A stretch of 64,000 nucleotides of DNA, taken from assembly GCA_001465115.1 (NCBI GenBank), contig CP013614.1, forward strand, positions 1,364,001 through 1,428,000. Reading direction: 5' to 3'. This stretch comes from Enterococcus silesiacus (GTDB lineage: Bacteria > Bacillota > Bacilli > Lactobacillales > Enterococcaceae). The translations under genes were made by a program, and so were the position numbers. Positions 44,674-54,381 of the stretch are shown piece after piece (position 1 is the first letter of the stretch; every line of letters starts with the position of its first letter). Below the pieces are notes generated by a model, which saw only the letters and a list, made by a program, of their open reading frames with translations, did no database searches and was not told the DNA's origin.

Positions 44674-45531
44674 TTATGTTCTGATTTTTTCTGCCGGAAT
44701 CAATAACTCAACAACAAAATTATCCACATTCATCGTTGACCAATAGTCAATGACATAACGCTGATACACTTCGTTTTTGCATTGATAGTTGTTCTTCTTG
44801 GCCCAAGCTTGCATCTTTTTGTATTGTTGAGCAATTTTAGTTAAATCACCAATATGATAACTAGACAAAAACATTTGGCCGCCTATCATTCGTTTTGGCA
44901 TCTTAGAATTCGGTATGCCAATAGGTTTTTGCATGATCATCATTTTTGAGCATTGAAAATCACCTGCTTCACAATCTTCAAATCGAAGGATGACAGGTCC
45001 GGTTATTGCACAATTCTGTTCTTCTAAGTAGTTTACCCAAGGGATATTGATCACCGCATCCATGTAGTTGTGACAAAACTCTTGCTCTAAAAATACGTAG
45101 TTTTCCTGCTCAAAATATTTAACATTCACACTTTGCATTCTGTTCTCGCTGGCTAAAGTGCCTTCTCTGATCAAACCCAACCAATCTGATACAGCAGTAT
45201 AGCTATTTCGGATCCTTCTTTCTTCAAGCTTTAACTCCTCTAATTTCGTTAAAAATATATTTTCTTGATAGAAATAGTCCCCTGACTGTTGAACCCCTTT
45301 CATTTCCTGCAACTTAAAGCCCATCTGTTTATAGTATTTAATGACAGGAATGCTATTCATTGTTGCTTCCGTATAATACCGATAACCATTTTCGACGCTT
45401 ACATGATCCGGCCTCAACAATCCTAATTGCTCATAAAAACGTAACGTTTTGCGGGAAACATTACATAATTTCGCAACTTCACCAATAGAGTACATTTGAT
45501 TAGTCTTTTTACATATTTTTGTATTATTCAT
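44674..45531 (-). CDS. MerR-family activator, probable regulator of the cut operon
   Basis: 285 residues. MerR helix-turn-helix YSIGEVAKLCNVSRKTLRFY, wing PDHVSVENGYRYYTEATM, a linker helix, then a GyrI/BmrR-like effector-binding domain (about 130-285). The ligand may be choline or a quaternary amine: such domains bind cations in aromatic pockets. It is the nearest regulator to the cut operon and the operon promoter is MerR-like. Confidence 0.88.
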   Translation of the reverse strand: MNNTKICKKTNQMYSIGEVAKLCNVSRKTLRFYEQLGLLRPDHVSVENGYRYYTEATMNSIPVIKYYKQMGFKLQEMKGVQQSGDYFYQENIFLTKLEELKLEERRIRNSYTAVSDWLGLIREGTLASENRMQSVNVKYFEQENYVFLEQEFCHNYMDAVINIPWVNYLEEQNCAITGPVILRFEDCEAGDFQCSKMMIMQKPIGIPNSKMPKRMIGGQMFLSSYHIGDLTKIAQQYKKMQAWAKKNNYQCKNEVYQRYVIDYWSTMNVDNFVVELLIPAEKIRT

Positions 45532-45889
45532 TAGACATCTCCATTACTCGCAGCCACTTATATTATTGAGAATATCCGCACAATTGTCAAGTGAATCTCG
45601 AAAATATCTTTTTTTTAGTGTGCTTTAAATAACAATCGGAATGTTATGATACGCTAACATTACTTTATTACAAACATAGAATCAATAGCTTTTACTTTTT
45701 TCTACTTATTTCCCTCGCCATTATCAAACGATTGATATGAACACCTAAATATACAATTTAAGTTTCTGGTATTTTGGCGTAAGAGGTTTGATCAACTTAT
45801 TTTTTCACTGCTGTCTCTTTGTAATTCATTATAATTTCCCCCTTAACAAGTAGTTACGCAAAATCGGCCAAAATCTACGCGAAAAAACA
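45532..45889. other. Intergenic region upstream of the MerR gene
   Basis: The MerR promoter is probably TTGACA (minus strand, near 45581) with an ACAATTGT palindrome overlapping it. At 45797-45829 an AAGGGGGAAA-led ATG opens only ten codons on the minus strand (MNYKETAVKK), possibly the stub of a lost gene. Nothing else can be supported. Confidence 0.35.
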
Positions 45890-45953
45890 GACAAAAACTA
45901 AATAAAACATCCAACAGAGTAACACGCTTTCTGTTGAAAAATGCTTTATTTAG
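45890..45953 (-). terminator. Terminator after the AlkD-like gene
   Basis: CTAAATAAA.CAT...CAACAGA and TCTGTTG..ATG..TTTATTTAG form a long stem; T run follows on the minus strand. Confidence 0.7.
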
Positions 45954-46076
45954 ATCCTGCCTACCTTTCCAATCACATGCCTGTTATTAATTGTCTTTAC
46001 ATTAGTACAGTTTTTTTGTAAGCGAAGCCCAAAAAATATTTACTTTTGCGATTCATTTCGCTGGGAAATTTTCATT

Positions 46077-46787
46077 CTAGCAAACAGCTCTTTTTTTCTT
46101 CAATCCATTTCGACCTGAATCCAGTGACTTATGAATTGCGTCAGATGCAAGGGGAATATTACACGAAATGTCCCCAAATGATCCTGTAACTACTCCTATT
46201 GCTTCTGCTGTTTTTTGCGCTTCATCTAATAAAGGCAAATAATGTGCCCCAACATAGATTACAAATTGATTCATACAATAACGCACACTTTTTGGTGAAT
46301 GATGAATTGTTTCTTTTACGATATTTAAAAGATTTGCCACTTCTTCGTAATCGATTTGGTCGTTGGGCGCAATAGAAATGTATTTCCCATAGCAACACCA
46401 GCCAGTATCTTCAATCAACTCATCGGTCGATTTTAACCATTCTTGAGCTAGTTCCACTGCAAATGGACTTTCAGCCGCAACACTTGCAACAATCGCTTCA
46501 CTGATTGCAGACCAGTGAGACTTTTTAGCCCAATCCTGCAGCTGCTCTTTCGTTAGTTGTTTAGGTCGGATCGACAATCCTGCTAGATATTGAGCATCTG
46601 AATTACCAGTATCAAATAATGCTAACGCTAAGTTTTGATCTTTTTTTACTTCTTTTACAAGATACTTTTTCAAATCTCCTATTTTTACACCGTAAAACGG
46701 TTCCGTTGCACCATATTTACGTAAAGTCTTCTTAGTCTGTTCCGTTCCTAGTTCTTCTAGTCGGCTCATGACTTGCTCTATATTCAT
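46077..46787 (-). CDS. DNA alkylation repair protein, AlkD-like
   Basis: 236 residues of HEAT-like helical repeats. GATEPFYGVKIGDLKKYLVK at the start, WAKKSHWSAISEAIV and SPKSVRYCMNQFVIYVGAHY are typical of the AlkD family (PF08713), glycosylases that remove bulky or charged alkyl purines without flipping the base. The C-terminal KKKRAVC is basic. It has its own promoter and terminator. Confidence 0.82.
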   Translation of the reverse strand: MNIEQVMSRLEELGTEQTKKTLRKYGATEPFYGVKIGDLKKYLVKEVKKDQNLALALFDTGNSDAQYLAGLSIRPKQLTKEQLQDWAKKSHWSAISEAIVASVAAESPFAVELAQEWLKSTDELIEDTGWCCYGKYISIAPNDQIDYEEVANLLNIVKETIHHSPKSVRYCMNQFVIYVGAHYLPLLDEAQKTAEAIGVVTGSFGDISCNIPLASDAIHKSLDSGRNGLKKKRAVC

Positions 46788-46972
46788 TTTTATCCCCTTT
46801 TCAGAGTATTTAAATCCAAAGATCAGTTTATAATTAAATTATAAGTCAATTTAAAAGCAATATCAAAAAACAGATAAAAACTAGCTGATTCACCACAAAA
46901 AGACCAGCAATAAATCGGATTTATTACTGGTCTTGATCGTTAATTTACTTAACTACATTCAATCTATTTACA

Positions 46973-47356
46973 TTAAGCTGGCGGTATGAATTGAATAATT
47001 TTTTTATTAAAATGTGAGTAACCACAAGCAATGGACATAACAATTAAGATCAATTCTAATTCATATCCGCCAACAAAGCCACTGCCAGATTTTAACATAA
47101 AAATAGCTGAGCCTAGAATCGCAATAAAACCCAGTGACACTAAAGGTACCAACAGACCGATGATCATAAAAATACCTCCACCCACTTCTATCAGGGCAAT
47201 AATCACTGGCATAAATGCCAGCAGACCCAAGCTAACAAAAAATTCAGTTGTTCCCTTCAAATCAGAAAACTTTGCGATACCATGGATTGCCATCGTAATC
47301 CCTAAAGTTATTCTGAGTAATAAAAGACTCGTGCTTGTTGCGTTTTTTAACTGCAT
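46973..47356 (-). CDS. DoxX-family membrane protein
   Basis: 127 residues with four hydrophobic segments; LLLRITLGITMAIHGIAKFS and FIIGLLVPLV-like segments are DoxX hallmarks. DoxX proteins are small quinone- or redox-linked membrane proteins of uncertain role. The ATG at 47356 is chosen with GGAAGG 10 bases upstream; a TTG at 47377 is the alternative. Confidence 0.8.
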   Translation of the reverse strand: MQLKNATSTSLLLLRITLGITMAIHGIAKFSDLKGTTEFFVSLGLLAFMPVIIALIEVGGGIFMIIGLLVPLVSLGFIAILGSAIFMLKSGSGFVGGYELELILIVMSIACGYSHFNKKIIQFIPPA

Positions 47357-47575
47357 TAATTTTGTACCTTCCTTCAATTGATGATTAATTATATCATACA
47401 GTAAATTAACTTACAATAAGTAAGTGAAATGTTTTTAACTTATAATTTAAAAAAACACCCTACAACTTGACTAAATTCCCGTTGTAAAGTGTTTAATAAG
47501 TAGCATAATAAATAATGAAAGTACCTGTTTTAGCAGAACTAATAATGATACTGTTTAAAAAATTTGCTGGAATAA

Positions 47576-47800
47576 CTAGCTTAGCAACGGAGTTTTCGGT
47601 TTAACTTGAACATCTACATCAAAGATATCGAAACGACATATCAATTCTCGTTCAATCATTTCAGCGATTCGTTCACCTTGTTCAATCGTCATTAAAGGAT
47701 CAACTTCGATCGTTACATCCACTGTCACAGCATCACCAAACCTTTTTCTAGTAAACGTAAAGTTTGGTAACAAAAAATGTCGAGTATCTCTTAATTCAAA
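47576..47800 (-). pseudogene. Remnant of a cation diffusion facilitator (CDF) transporter
   Basis: Only the C-terminal cytoplasmic dimerisation domain is left: RFGDAVTVDVTIEVDPLMTI, then GERIAEMIERELICRFDIFD and VDVQVKP. The six-helix membrane part that should precede it is missing; upstream sequence has no matching frame. The remaining ORF would start at TTG with no good ribosome site. Confidence 0.7.
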
Positions 47801-47894
47801 CGATTACTCAACTTTATACTAATAGTCCATTTTTTATAGAAAAAAACACCTAGCTAAACGACTAAGTGCTTCATTACAATTCCTATCTTATTGC

Positions 47895-49592
47895 CTACTT
47901 CTCACCAGTTAATAGCTCCATCAATTCAAATCCAGTGTTCATTTTAGAATAAATCGAGCAAACGACAAAAAGTTCTTTTCCTGCGAATTTTGTCATTTTA
48001 TATCGTCCAGCAGATGCTGGTATCTGATGATGACCATGAATAGCGCCAATTATATTATATTCCTCAAATAACGTTTCAAGCTGGGGTTGTGAACAAACAT
48101 AGTCTTTGTTATACGCTGGACTTTCTGGTGAAAGCATGCTTAGTTCATTAAATAAAGGTGCATGTGAAACGATTACAGTCGGTACATCGTATTCGTTGTT
48201 TAATAGCTGGTCTAATGTCTTAAGGATAAATTTTTGTTGCGCTTTTTTTCGTCTTGCTAGTACAACTGGTATGGTCAATCCAATGTAGCGAATACCATTA
48301 TGAATAAGACTGTCATTATTTAGCACGCTTATTTTAGGGAATCGCTTTTCGAGTTCATTTTTGACATATTCATAATAAAGATGATTTCCTATCGGCAACT
48401 TGTACCAAGAATCTTCTGGATTGTGGATTAACGCTTTAAACCATTCATTTTTAAAAAAGGGTTGCCATTTTTCCCACTCTTTCCCTTTTTTATTCTGATC
48501 TTTTGGCAATATATCAACTAAATCATGATTGCCTATAACGTATAATCCTTCAATATCTTCGTTGACCACACGAGAATCCGAAATATCACCAGCTAAGATA
48601 TTAAAATGTTTATTTGTGAAGGCAAGTTTTCCGTCTATCGTCTGAATATCAGAAACAACATTTACTAAATTTGTATTTTCTGTTGGAAGAACATTTTCAA
48701 AGTATTGCTCTATTTCTCTAGGATCAACACTATGTGCAACATAATTTTTCCTGACCTTAGACAATTCTTTGCCAAACTCTGATCGTAAAAGTAGCTTGTT
48801 ATTTGCTGGTATAGCTTGTTTTGTAGCAGCAATCGATTGTTTTATCGTTTGTTTTACTTCTTGAGGAAGTAAATTTAAGCCTAGTTTAATATCAGATTCT
48901 AACGATAATTGTTTATCTGAAGGAAGAACACCTTGTAGGTTTGATGATACTAGTTGTATATTTTTCCCATCAGACTTGAGTGGCAAGGTCTGGGTAAGCT
49001 GAACAATAAATTTAAGATATTCTGAAACGTAGCCTGATATTCCAGTTTTCATATTTTCACTAAATAAAAACTTTCCTGCAAGATTAGCAGAAAGTGCCCC
49101 CGTTTCATCATGTTGAAGTAAACGTCCTAGAATTTGAATCTCAAATAAGGGATCCTCAAATATAGCAGCATATGCTTTAATAATTTCGGAAGAGTCCTTA
49201 TTCACTCGTTTGTTTGTTGTTTGAAAAATACTAAGTATCAGATAAGTTTCTAAATTGGCTTTATGTGCTTCGATATACTGACGAACTTCTTCTGGGTGTA
49301 ATAAATACTGAATTGCGGCACGTTGGATATAGTTTCTAGCGGTATCATATGGGATCGCTGAATAGACAAGATTTCCTCTAGAAGATACGTTTAATACATT
49401 TTCTTTCAAATTATAGGTCAATTGAAAGTACTCACTTCTGAAAACTGTTTTATTGACTGGTCGCCGCTTATTTTCTGGATAAAGATCAAGACGGGCAGCA
49501 AGTTCTTGAGGCAATATGGCCTCTGTTTCTGATGACGACAACGATGTTTGGTTACGTGTAACAGGGAAATCTTTCTCTTTATTCATTTTCAA
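47895..49592 (-). CDS. Metallophosphoesterase with unknown N-terminal region
   Basis: About 565 residues. The C-terminal 260 form a calcineurin-like phosphoesterase: VVSDIQT, AGDISDSR, VIGNHDLV, VIVSHAPL and GAIHGHHQIP. The first motif is D-I-Q where most members have D-x-H, so one metal ligand may differ. The N-terminal 300 residues are helical and unrecognised, without signal peptide. GGAGG lies 7 bases before TTG 49592 and 13 before ATG 49586; the longer frame to 49619 would run through this site. Confidence 0.7.
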   Translation of the reverse strand: MKMNKEKDFPVTRNQTSLSSSETEAILPQELAARLDLYPENKRRPVNKTVFRSEYFQLTYNLKENVLNVSSRGNLVYSAIPYDTARNYIQRAAIQYLLHPEEVRQYIEAHKANLETYLILSIFQTTNKRVNKDSSEIIKAYAAIFEDPLFEIQILGRLLQHDETGALSANLAGKFLFSENMKTGISGYVSEYLKFIVQLTQTLPLKSDGKNIQLVSSNLQGVLPSDKQLSLESDIKLGLNLLPQEVKQTIKQSIAATKQAIPANNKLLLRSEFGKELSKVRKNYVAHSVDPREIEQYFENVLPTENTNLVNVVSDIQTIDGKLAFTNKHFNILAGDISDSRVVNEDIEGLYVIGNHDLVDILPKDQNKKGKEWEKWQPFFKNEWFKALIHNPEDSWYKLPIGNHLYYEYVKNELEKRFPKISVLNNDSLIHNGIRYIGLTIPVVLARRKKAQQKFILKTLDQLLNNEYDVPTVIVSHAPLFNELSMLSPESPAYNKDYVCSQPQLETLFEEYNIIGAIHGHHQIPASAGRYKMTKFAGKELFVVCSIYSKMNTGFELMELLTGEK

Positions 49593-49984
49593 TACAGCGC
49601 CTCCTTTTGAAGCTAGCAATTAATTCTTACAGTGATTAATTGTAGAAATAGCTATGACTCTTGACAATTTGAGTGTATCAATTTAATGAGTACAATTCAA
49701 TATCTTTTCATAAGATCAATAAAACCAGTCATAAACCAGTCCAGTATCTAGAGCTGAAATGGTTTTATTTCTGAGTCATTAATTCTTTTAAACGACTTTA
49801 CGTTTTAATTACTTAGAAAACCTCTCTGATAAAATGTTTATATATACTTTAGTGTAATCTTTTGATCGAATTACTTATGCTAAAAATAAAAAAGCTAAGC
49901 CCGTCCGAATTGCAAACGTGACTCAACTTTATGACCATCAACAATCAGCACTGTATAATCTAAGTGGTTTCATATACCCAAATC
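49593..49984. other. Intergenic, no gene seen
   Basis: AT-rich. AAAACCA and TGGTTTT arms at about 49720-49766 form a weak terminator-like hairpin. No frame with a ribosome site is found. Confidence 0.4.
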
Positions 49985-51283
49985 CTAGAGTCCTGTGTTA
50001 TTTGATTTCTCTGCCAACTCTTTTTCTTCTACTAATCTCTTTTGCAGTTCCTTATCATAATTTCTAGCTGCTGGTATCATAAAATTGATGACACCGCACA
50101 CAAGTGCACCGATTCCAGCAATCAAAAACATCTTTTCCACGCCAATTTTATCTGCTAATGGTCCTGCAAATAGTAACCCTACCGGCCCTGTAATACTCAT
50201 CAAAGAATTCAATACGCCTAATACTCTTCCCAAAACATTTGATTCATAACTTTGCTGGATCATCGCCATTAGCAACGTATTAAAATAAGGTGTAGCAAAA
50301 CCTGCAATCGAATTCAAAAGAACAAAATAGAGAAATCCTTTGTTGGTTGGAGGCAATAAACCACTCAAACTGATCGTTACACCAATCACAGCATAAGCAA
50401 AAAAGATCAGATTCATTCGATTTTTCCAATTCCCAAAAATCCCGATCACAGCGCCTCCAATTAGCATTCCAACTGAATAAACAACTTCTACAAGTCCTGC
50501 CTGACCAACCGATCCATTAAAATAATTCATCGTCATCAAAGGATATAAACTCGCTGCTGGCATAAACAACAGCATAAAGATTGCTCCAACGATTGTAATG
50601 TACCAAAGTCCTTTATTTTCAATCAACTTTTTAAAACCAAATTTAGTATCTGCTAAAAGATGAATTGGCTCCCCTTCTGAGGTAATTCTTGGGATTGTGA
50701 CTAACAGAAGTAAGCCAACACCAAAAACTGCGCCAAGGACATCTAGTAAAATCAAGAAATTCATTGGAACCATAGAATAAAGCACAGCACCTAGCGCTGG
50801 GGCTATAATAAAGTTTGCTGATTGGACCATACTAAATTGTCCGTTGACTTTAGTCAATTCCTCTTCTGGCACCATCGTAGGCAAAATGGACTGGATCGTC
50901 GGCATTTGAAAGGTCTGTGCAATTGAGCGAACCAATAATGAGACAAACACTAGCCACAAGGGAAACTCCGGAGAAATCGTGCCTGCGATTGATAAAATTA
51001 CTGCAAAAATTGCTACAATGATATCGGTCACAATCAGCAACGTTTTTTTATTCCAACGATCGATCAAAGGCCCTGCAAATGGACTTAATAGAACCATTGG
51101 TAACATCCCCAATAACATTGCCAGACTCAATACAGTGGCTGAACCTGTTGTTTTTGTCAGGTACCAAATAATCGCGTACTGTACGACCATACTTGTGATT
51201 CCAGATAAAAATTGTCCTGTCAGAAACAGATAAAAATTTTTCTTCCAATGGACAGGGTCAAATATAGTAGGATTTTTAGACAT
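49985..51283 (-). CDS. MFS transporter, MefA-like drug efflux
   Basis: 432 residues with about 12 membrane helices. FLTGQFLSGITSMVVQYAII opens helix 1 and GPLIDRWNKK is the MFS loop motif. The layout matches the MefA/Mef(E) and tetracycline/macrolide efflux group of 12-helix pumps. The polar C-terminus is Lys/Glu-rich. It has no adjacent regulator; the substrate is not certain. Confidence 0.82.
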   Translation of the reverse strand: MSKNPTIFDPVHWKKNFYLFLTGQFLSGITSMVVQYAIIWYLTKTTGSATVLSLAMLLGMLPMVLLSPFAGPLIDRWNKKTLLIVTDIIVAIFAVILSIAGTISPEFPLWLVFVSLLVRSIAQTFQMPTIQSILPTMVPEEELTKVNGQFSMVQSANFIIAPALGAVLYSMVPMNFLILLDVLGAVFGVGLLLLVTIPRITSEGEPIHLLADTKFGFKKLIENKGLWYITIVGAIFMLLFMPAASLYPLMTMNYFNGSVGQAGLVEVVYSVGMLIGGAVIGIFGNWKNRMNLIFFAYAVIGVTISLSGLLPPTNKGFLYFVLLNSIAGFATPYFNTLLMAMIQQSYESNVLGRVLGVLNSLMSITGPVGLLFAGPLADKIGVEKMFLIAGIGALVCGVINFMIPAARNYDKELQKRLVEEKELAEKSNNTGL

Positions 51284-51506
51284 ACAAACACTCCCTAAAT
51301 TAGTATTTAATTTCTAGCATTATATATTTTCTCAAACTGATTGGGTCGATACCTGCTCTCATTTTATAGATCATCACCTATTTTTTCTTAGTCAAATGTT
51401 TATAACTTGATTTTAACTGACGGATTCTTTTCAAACAAATAATTAATCTAGAAGGTTCGACTGTTCAGTCTTCAACCTAAATTCCATCAAGTTGCAAGTA
51501 AATGTC
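51284..51506. other. Intergenic, presumed promoter region of the MFS gene
   Basis: No coding frame supported; it lies between the MFS gene and the terminator of the yhf operon. Confidence 0.4.
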
Positions 51507-51551
51507 AAAAAAAAGTTGAGTAAGCTCTGATTCGAAGCTCACTCAACTTTC
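51507..51551 (-). terminator. Terminator of the yhf operon
   Basis: AAAGTTGAGT..GCT and AGC..ACTCAACTTT arms; T run on the minus strand. Confidence 0.8.
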
Positions 51552-51634
51552 TAAAAATCAAATAGTTTGTAGTCAATTTCAATAATGAATAAACCACTTT
51601 CTCTATCGATAATTTAACTATAAACACATGAAAA

Positions 51635-52846
51635 TCAGCCTTTCAATTTATGAAGAAACGACTGTCCATTTTGCGGCATTCTAACATCAAAAAATTCTGC
51701 TGCTGTAGCTGCAACATCTGCCATTGTTTCTCTTTCACCAATTACTTTCCCTACAATCCCTGGACTATAAACCAACAAAGGAACGAATTCTCGTGTATGT
51801 TGGCTATGACCGATTGTTGGATCATTTCCATGATCAGCCATCACGATTAATACATCATCTTGCTTTAAAAGCGGAATTAATTCTGCTAGTTTCTTATCGC
51901 TGACTTCTAACCGATCCGCATAACGTTCAACATTTTCTGCATGTCCAGCTAAGTCCGTTTCCTGAATATTGATAAAGAATAATCCATTTTCAGTTGCTTT
52001 TACTTCTGCAATCAGCTGGTCGTAAAGTTCTTCTGTATCTACACCTGGAAATAGCTTGTCATTTGATGTTTGAATAATGTCAGCAGCTTTCCCAAATAAG
52101 GCTACAGGAATCCTTGCTTGATCTAATATCGTAGGAATTTGGACATTGGGATCGATCCCGTAGCCAAGATGAATAACATGATAATCATTAATGTAGACAC
52201 CTGATTTTGGCGCATCTACTCCAGCAAATGTTCCAATCACGGTTCTTGCTGCTAATAAATCAGTTAAATGAATCCCATGCCCGCCAAATGTAATCACTCT
52301 AGACACTTTCACTACTTCTCGAACAGCTTTGCCTAACGCTGTCACCTCTTCAAATGACATATCATCCAAGGCTGCCGATACATTAAAAACCTGACCTAAA
52401 TCTGTTTCTAAATTATCGCCAACGGTCGCCACTTCGTTCACGACTAAAATCTTAGGTTCATCTCTTGCGCCTACATAGCGAACTTGGTACCCTTTGGCCA
52501 TTAAATGCTCGGCGACTTCATCAATTACTTGATTAAAGGCTTGATTTAATGGATCCTTCGGTGTCGTTCCGGAGATCTCCTGATGTCCTAAAAATGAATC
52601 GGCACCATGATGGGTTAAGTTTGCTTTTCCATAATTTGCTTCTGGCGAAAATTGCAGTTGTTCTGTTTCAAATTCCAGAATATTCATCAATCCAAGTTTT
52701 TCTAATGTAGGGATCGCAATGGTAGGAACCTTTTCTATAATATGCTTCGCTGTGTTTGATCCATTATCTGCCGGTCTGACAAGCGGCACATCATTCATTG
52801 CCCCTACACCAAAACTATCTAAAACATTAATAATAAATCGACTCAT
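51635..52846 (-). CDS. yhfW: YhfW, phosphopentomutase-like metalloenzyme
   Basis: 403 residues, alkaline-phosphatase superfamily, DeoB branch. Metal ligands are visible in INVLDSFGVGAM, NIQETDLAGHAENVERYADR, VMADHGNDPTIGHSQHTREF. GADSFLGHQEISGTTPKDPL should hold the catalytic threonine region. DeoB moves phosphate on ribose or deoxyribose; YhfW is a divergent subgroup within the yhf cluster and its substrate is unknown. It is the last gene of the operon. Confidence 0.88.
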   Translation of the reverse strand: MSRFIINVLDSFGVGAMNDVPLVRPADNGSNTAKHIIEKVPTIAIPTLEKLGLMNILEFETEQLQFSPEANYGKANLTHHGADSFLGHQEISGTTPKDPLNQAFNQVIDEVAEHLMAKGYQVRYVGARDEPKILVVNEVATVGDNLETDLGQVFNVSAALDDMSFEEVTALGKAVREVVKVSRVITFGGHGIHLTDLLAARTVIGTFAGVDAPKSGVYINDYHVIHLGYGIDPNVQIPTILDQARIPVALFGKAADIIQTSNDKLFPGVDTEELYDQLIAEVKATENGLFFINIQETDLAGHAENVERYADRLEVSDKKLAELIPLLKQDDVLIVMADHGNDPTIGHSQHTREFVPLLVYSPGIVGKVIGERETMADVAATAAEFFDVRMPQNGQSFLHKLKG

Positions 52847-52849
52847 TTT

Positions 52850-54001
52850 TTAAATCCTTCTTCCTTGACTATCAAAAATCCCGACTATTTCTGGCTTGCC
52901 TTCACGAATTCCTTTTACAACAGCCACATTGCTTCTTGTGACAAAAATTTGCGTACGAAAAGCTGCAATCACGGTTGCCCCAACGTTATGCTCAGCTGAG
53001 GTGGAAAGATAATAATCGATACTTTCATCTGAAAAACGATCCACCTGATCCTCTGTACGCATGCTTGAGCTATCAATCAGCACTGAATTTAAATGGCCTC
53101 TACGATAATAACCGCCACCATAAAAATAAGCTTTCTCTTTAAAATTATGAGATATTTCACTTACATAAACTATAGCTGGTTTTTCTGGTTGTACCTTATA
53201 AGCATGCAACGGCGTCGTTCCCGTCAGCGCATGTCCTGGTTCAGCTTGCGTTCCACCAATTTGTTTTATAAAGGGAAAGGTTTCGCTACACGATGCAGAA
53301 GGCACATTTAATTCAGGTACTGCAAACCCTGCTTGACGCATAATAGCTCTGGCTTTTTCGATTGTTTCTACATTGTTTGTTTGCGCTAATGTGGTGTACG
53401 TTTCGTCGAATAAAAAACAGGGAAAAGAAGTAATGCCACTAAATTCAATGGCATCGAATTCCTGAAAACCTTTACTTATTTCAGCAAGCTCTGCTAATAA
53501 AAATCCGCCGAACTGTCCTTCATATAATTGATCATCTTCTGCAACGACTTTTAATAAAACCTTTTGCTTGATTCCTATTTTTTTTGCCATAGCATTGATC
53601 TGCTCCAACTTTTCGACAGAAAAAACAGTGATATACTCCGCACCATAACTCATGATTTTTTCTAAGAGTTGGTCTGGAATTTGAACTAAGTGACCAACAT
53701 TACATAGTGGAATCTGATTTTCCATCATGACCAATGCTTCTTTAAAGTCGACCACTACCGCGCCTCTGTACCCAAGCGCCATTAATTCTTTGGCAATCAG
53801 TGGATTTCGACCAATTTGTTTTAACATAAAAAACAGTTCAATCCCGATTTCCTTGGCACGTTCTAACATCACTGCGCCATTCATCCGAATCGTATCCAAA
53901 TCTAAAATGTAAGTATCGGGAAGAATTTGTCCGGTCTGGTGTAAATAAATTCCTGCGTCGATCAACTCAGGATTTTCTTGTTTCAACATTGGTAGAAACA
54001 A
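52850..54001 (-). CDS. yhfX: YhfX, PLP-dependent alanine-racemase-fold protein
   Basis: 383 residues. The N-terminal PLP barrel carries FFMLKQIGRNPLIAKELMAL, with the lysine expected to bind PLP; SEISHNF and YYGGGYYRRGHLNSV are close to E. coli YhfX. Start: TTG at 54001, 6 bases after GGAGGG, giving MFLPMLKQENPEL, which aligns with the E. coli start. Probably a racemase or decarboxylase on an amino acid related to the YhfS substrate. Confidence 0.9.
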   Translation of the reverse strand: MFLPMLKQENPELIDAGIYLHQTGQILPDTYILDLDTIRMNGAVMLERAKEIGIELFFMLKQIGRNPLIAKELMALGYRGAVVVDFKEALVMMENQIPLCNVGHLVQIPDQLLEKIMSYGAEYITVFSVEKLEQINAMAKKIGIKQKVLLKVVAEDDQLYEGQFGGFLLAELAEISKGFQEFDAIEFSGITSFPCFLFDETYTTLAQTNNVETIEKARAIMRQAGFAVPELNVPSASCSETFPFIKQIGGTQAEPGHALTGTTPLHAYKVQPEKPAIVYVSEISHNFKEKAYFYGGGYYRRGHLNSVLIDSSSMRTEDQVDRFSDESIDYYLSTSAEHNVGATVIAAFRTQIFVTRSNVAVVKGIREGKPEIVGIFDSQGRRI

Positions 54002-54014
54002 ATGAATCCCTCCC

Positions 54015-54368
54015 TTACTGCTCTTTCTTCAATAGATTAATAATATGCATGTAAATAAACCACAATTCCTCTGAACTAAACTCTGTAGCGGAATATCGTG
54101 ATAATTCTTGCCATAACGCCTTTGATTCTGCAAGTTTCTCATCTTGTTGAATCTCAGATAAAATCAGTTCATCCATACTGATTACAGGTTCATTCTTTTT
54201 CTGTCTGGCATCGGCCATAGCAATGTGCGTTAAAAACATATCGAGATGTTCTTCATTATCGATCACCTTTTGTTCCAGCAAATAACTATTCACAGCTAAT
54301 ACAAACTGTTCTGTTTCTTCATCTATCAAGTTTGAGTCTTTTAAAATTCCTAGTTTTTTTCCAATCAT
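54015..54368 (-). CDS. yhfY: YhfY, PRD-domain protein
   Basis: 117 residues, a lone PTS-regulation-domain-like helical bundle (DEEHLDMFLTHIAMADARQK, EELWFIYMHIINLLKKE). It has a candidate phosphorylatable histidine in THIAMAD. No DNA-binding part. Possibly a modulator of YhfZ. Confidence 0.85.
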   Translation of the reverse strand: MIGKKLGILKDSNLIDEETEQFVLAVNSYLLEQKVIDNEEHLDMFLTHIAMADARQKKNEPVISMDELILSEIQQDEKLAESKALWQELSRYSATEFSSEELWFIYMHIINLLKKEQ

Positions 54369-54381
54369 TTAAATCGTCCTT

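Noticed and set aside
47576..47773. Independent 65-residue protein
   Set aside because: It is the C-terminal domain of a CDF transporter without its membrane part and without a credible start, so it is listed as a remnant.
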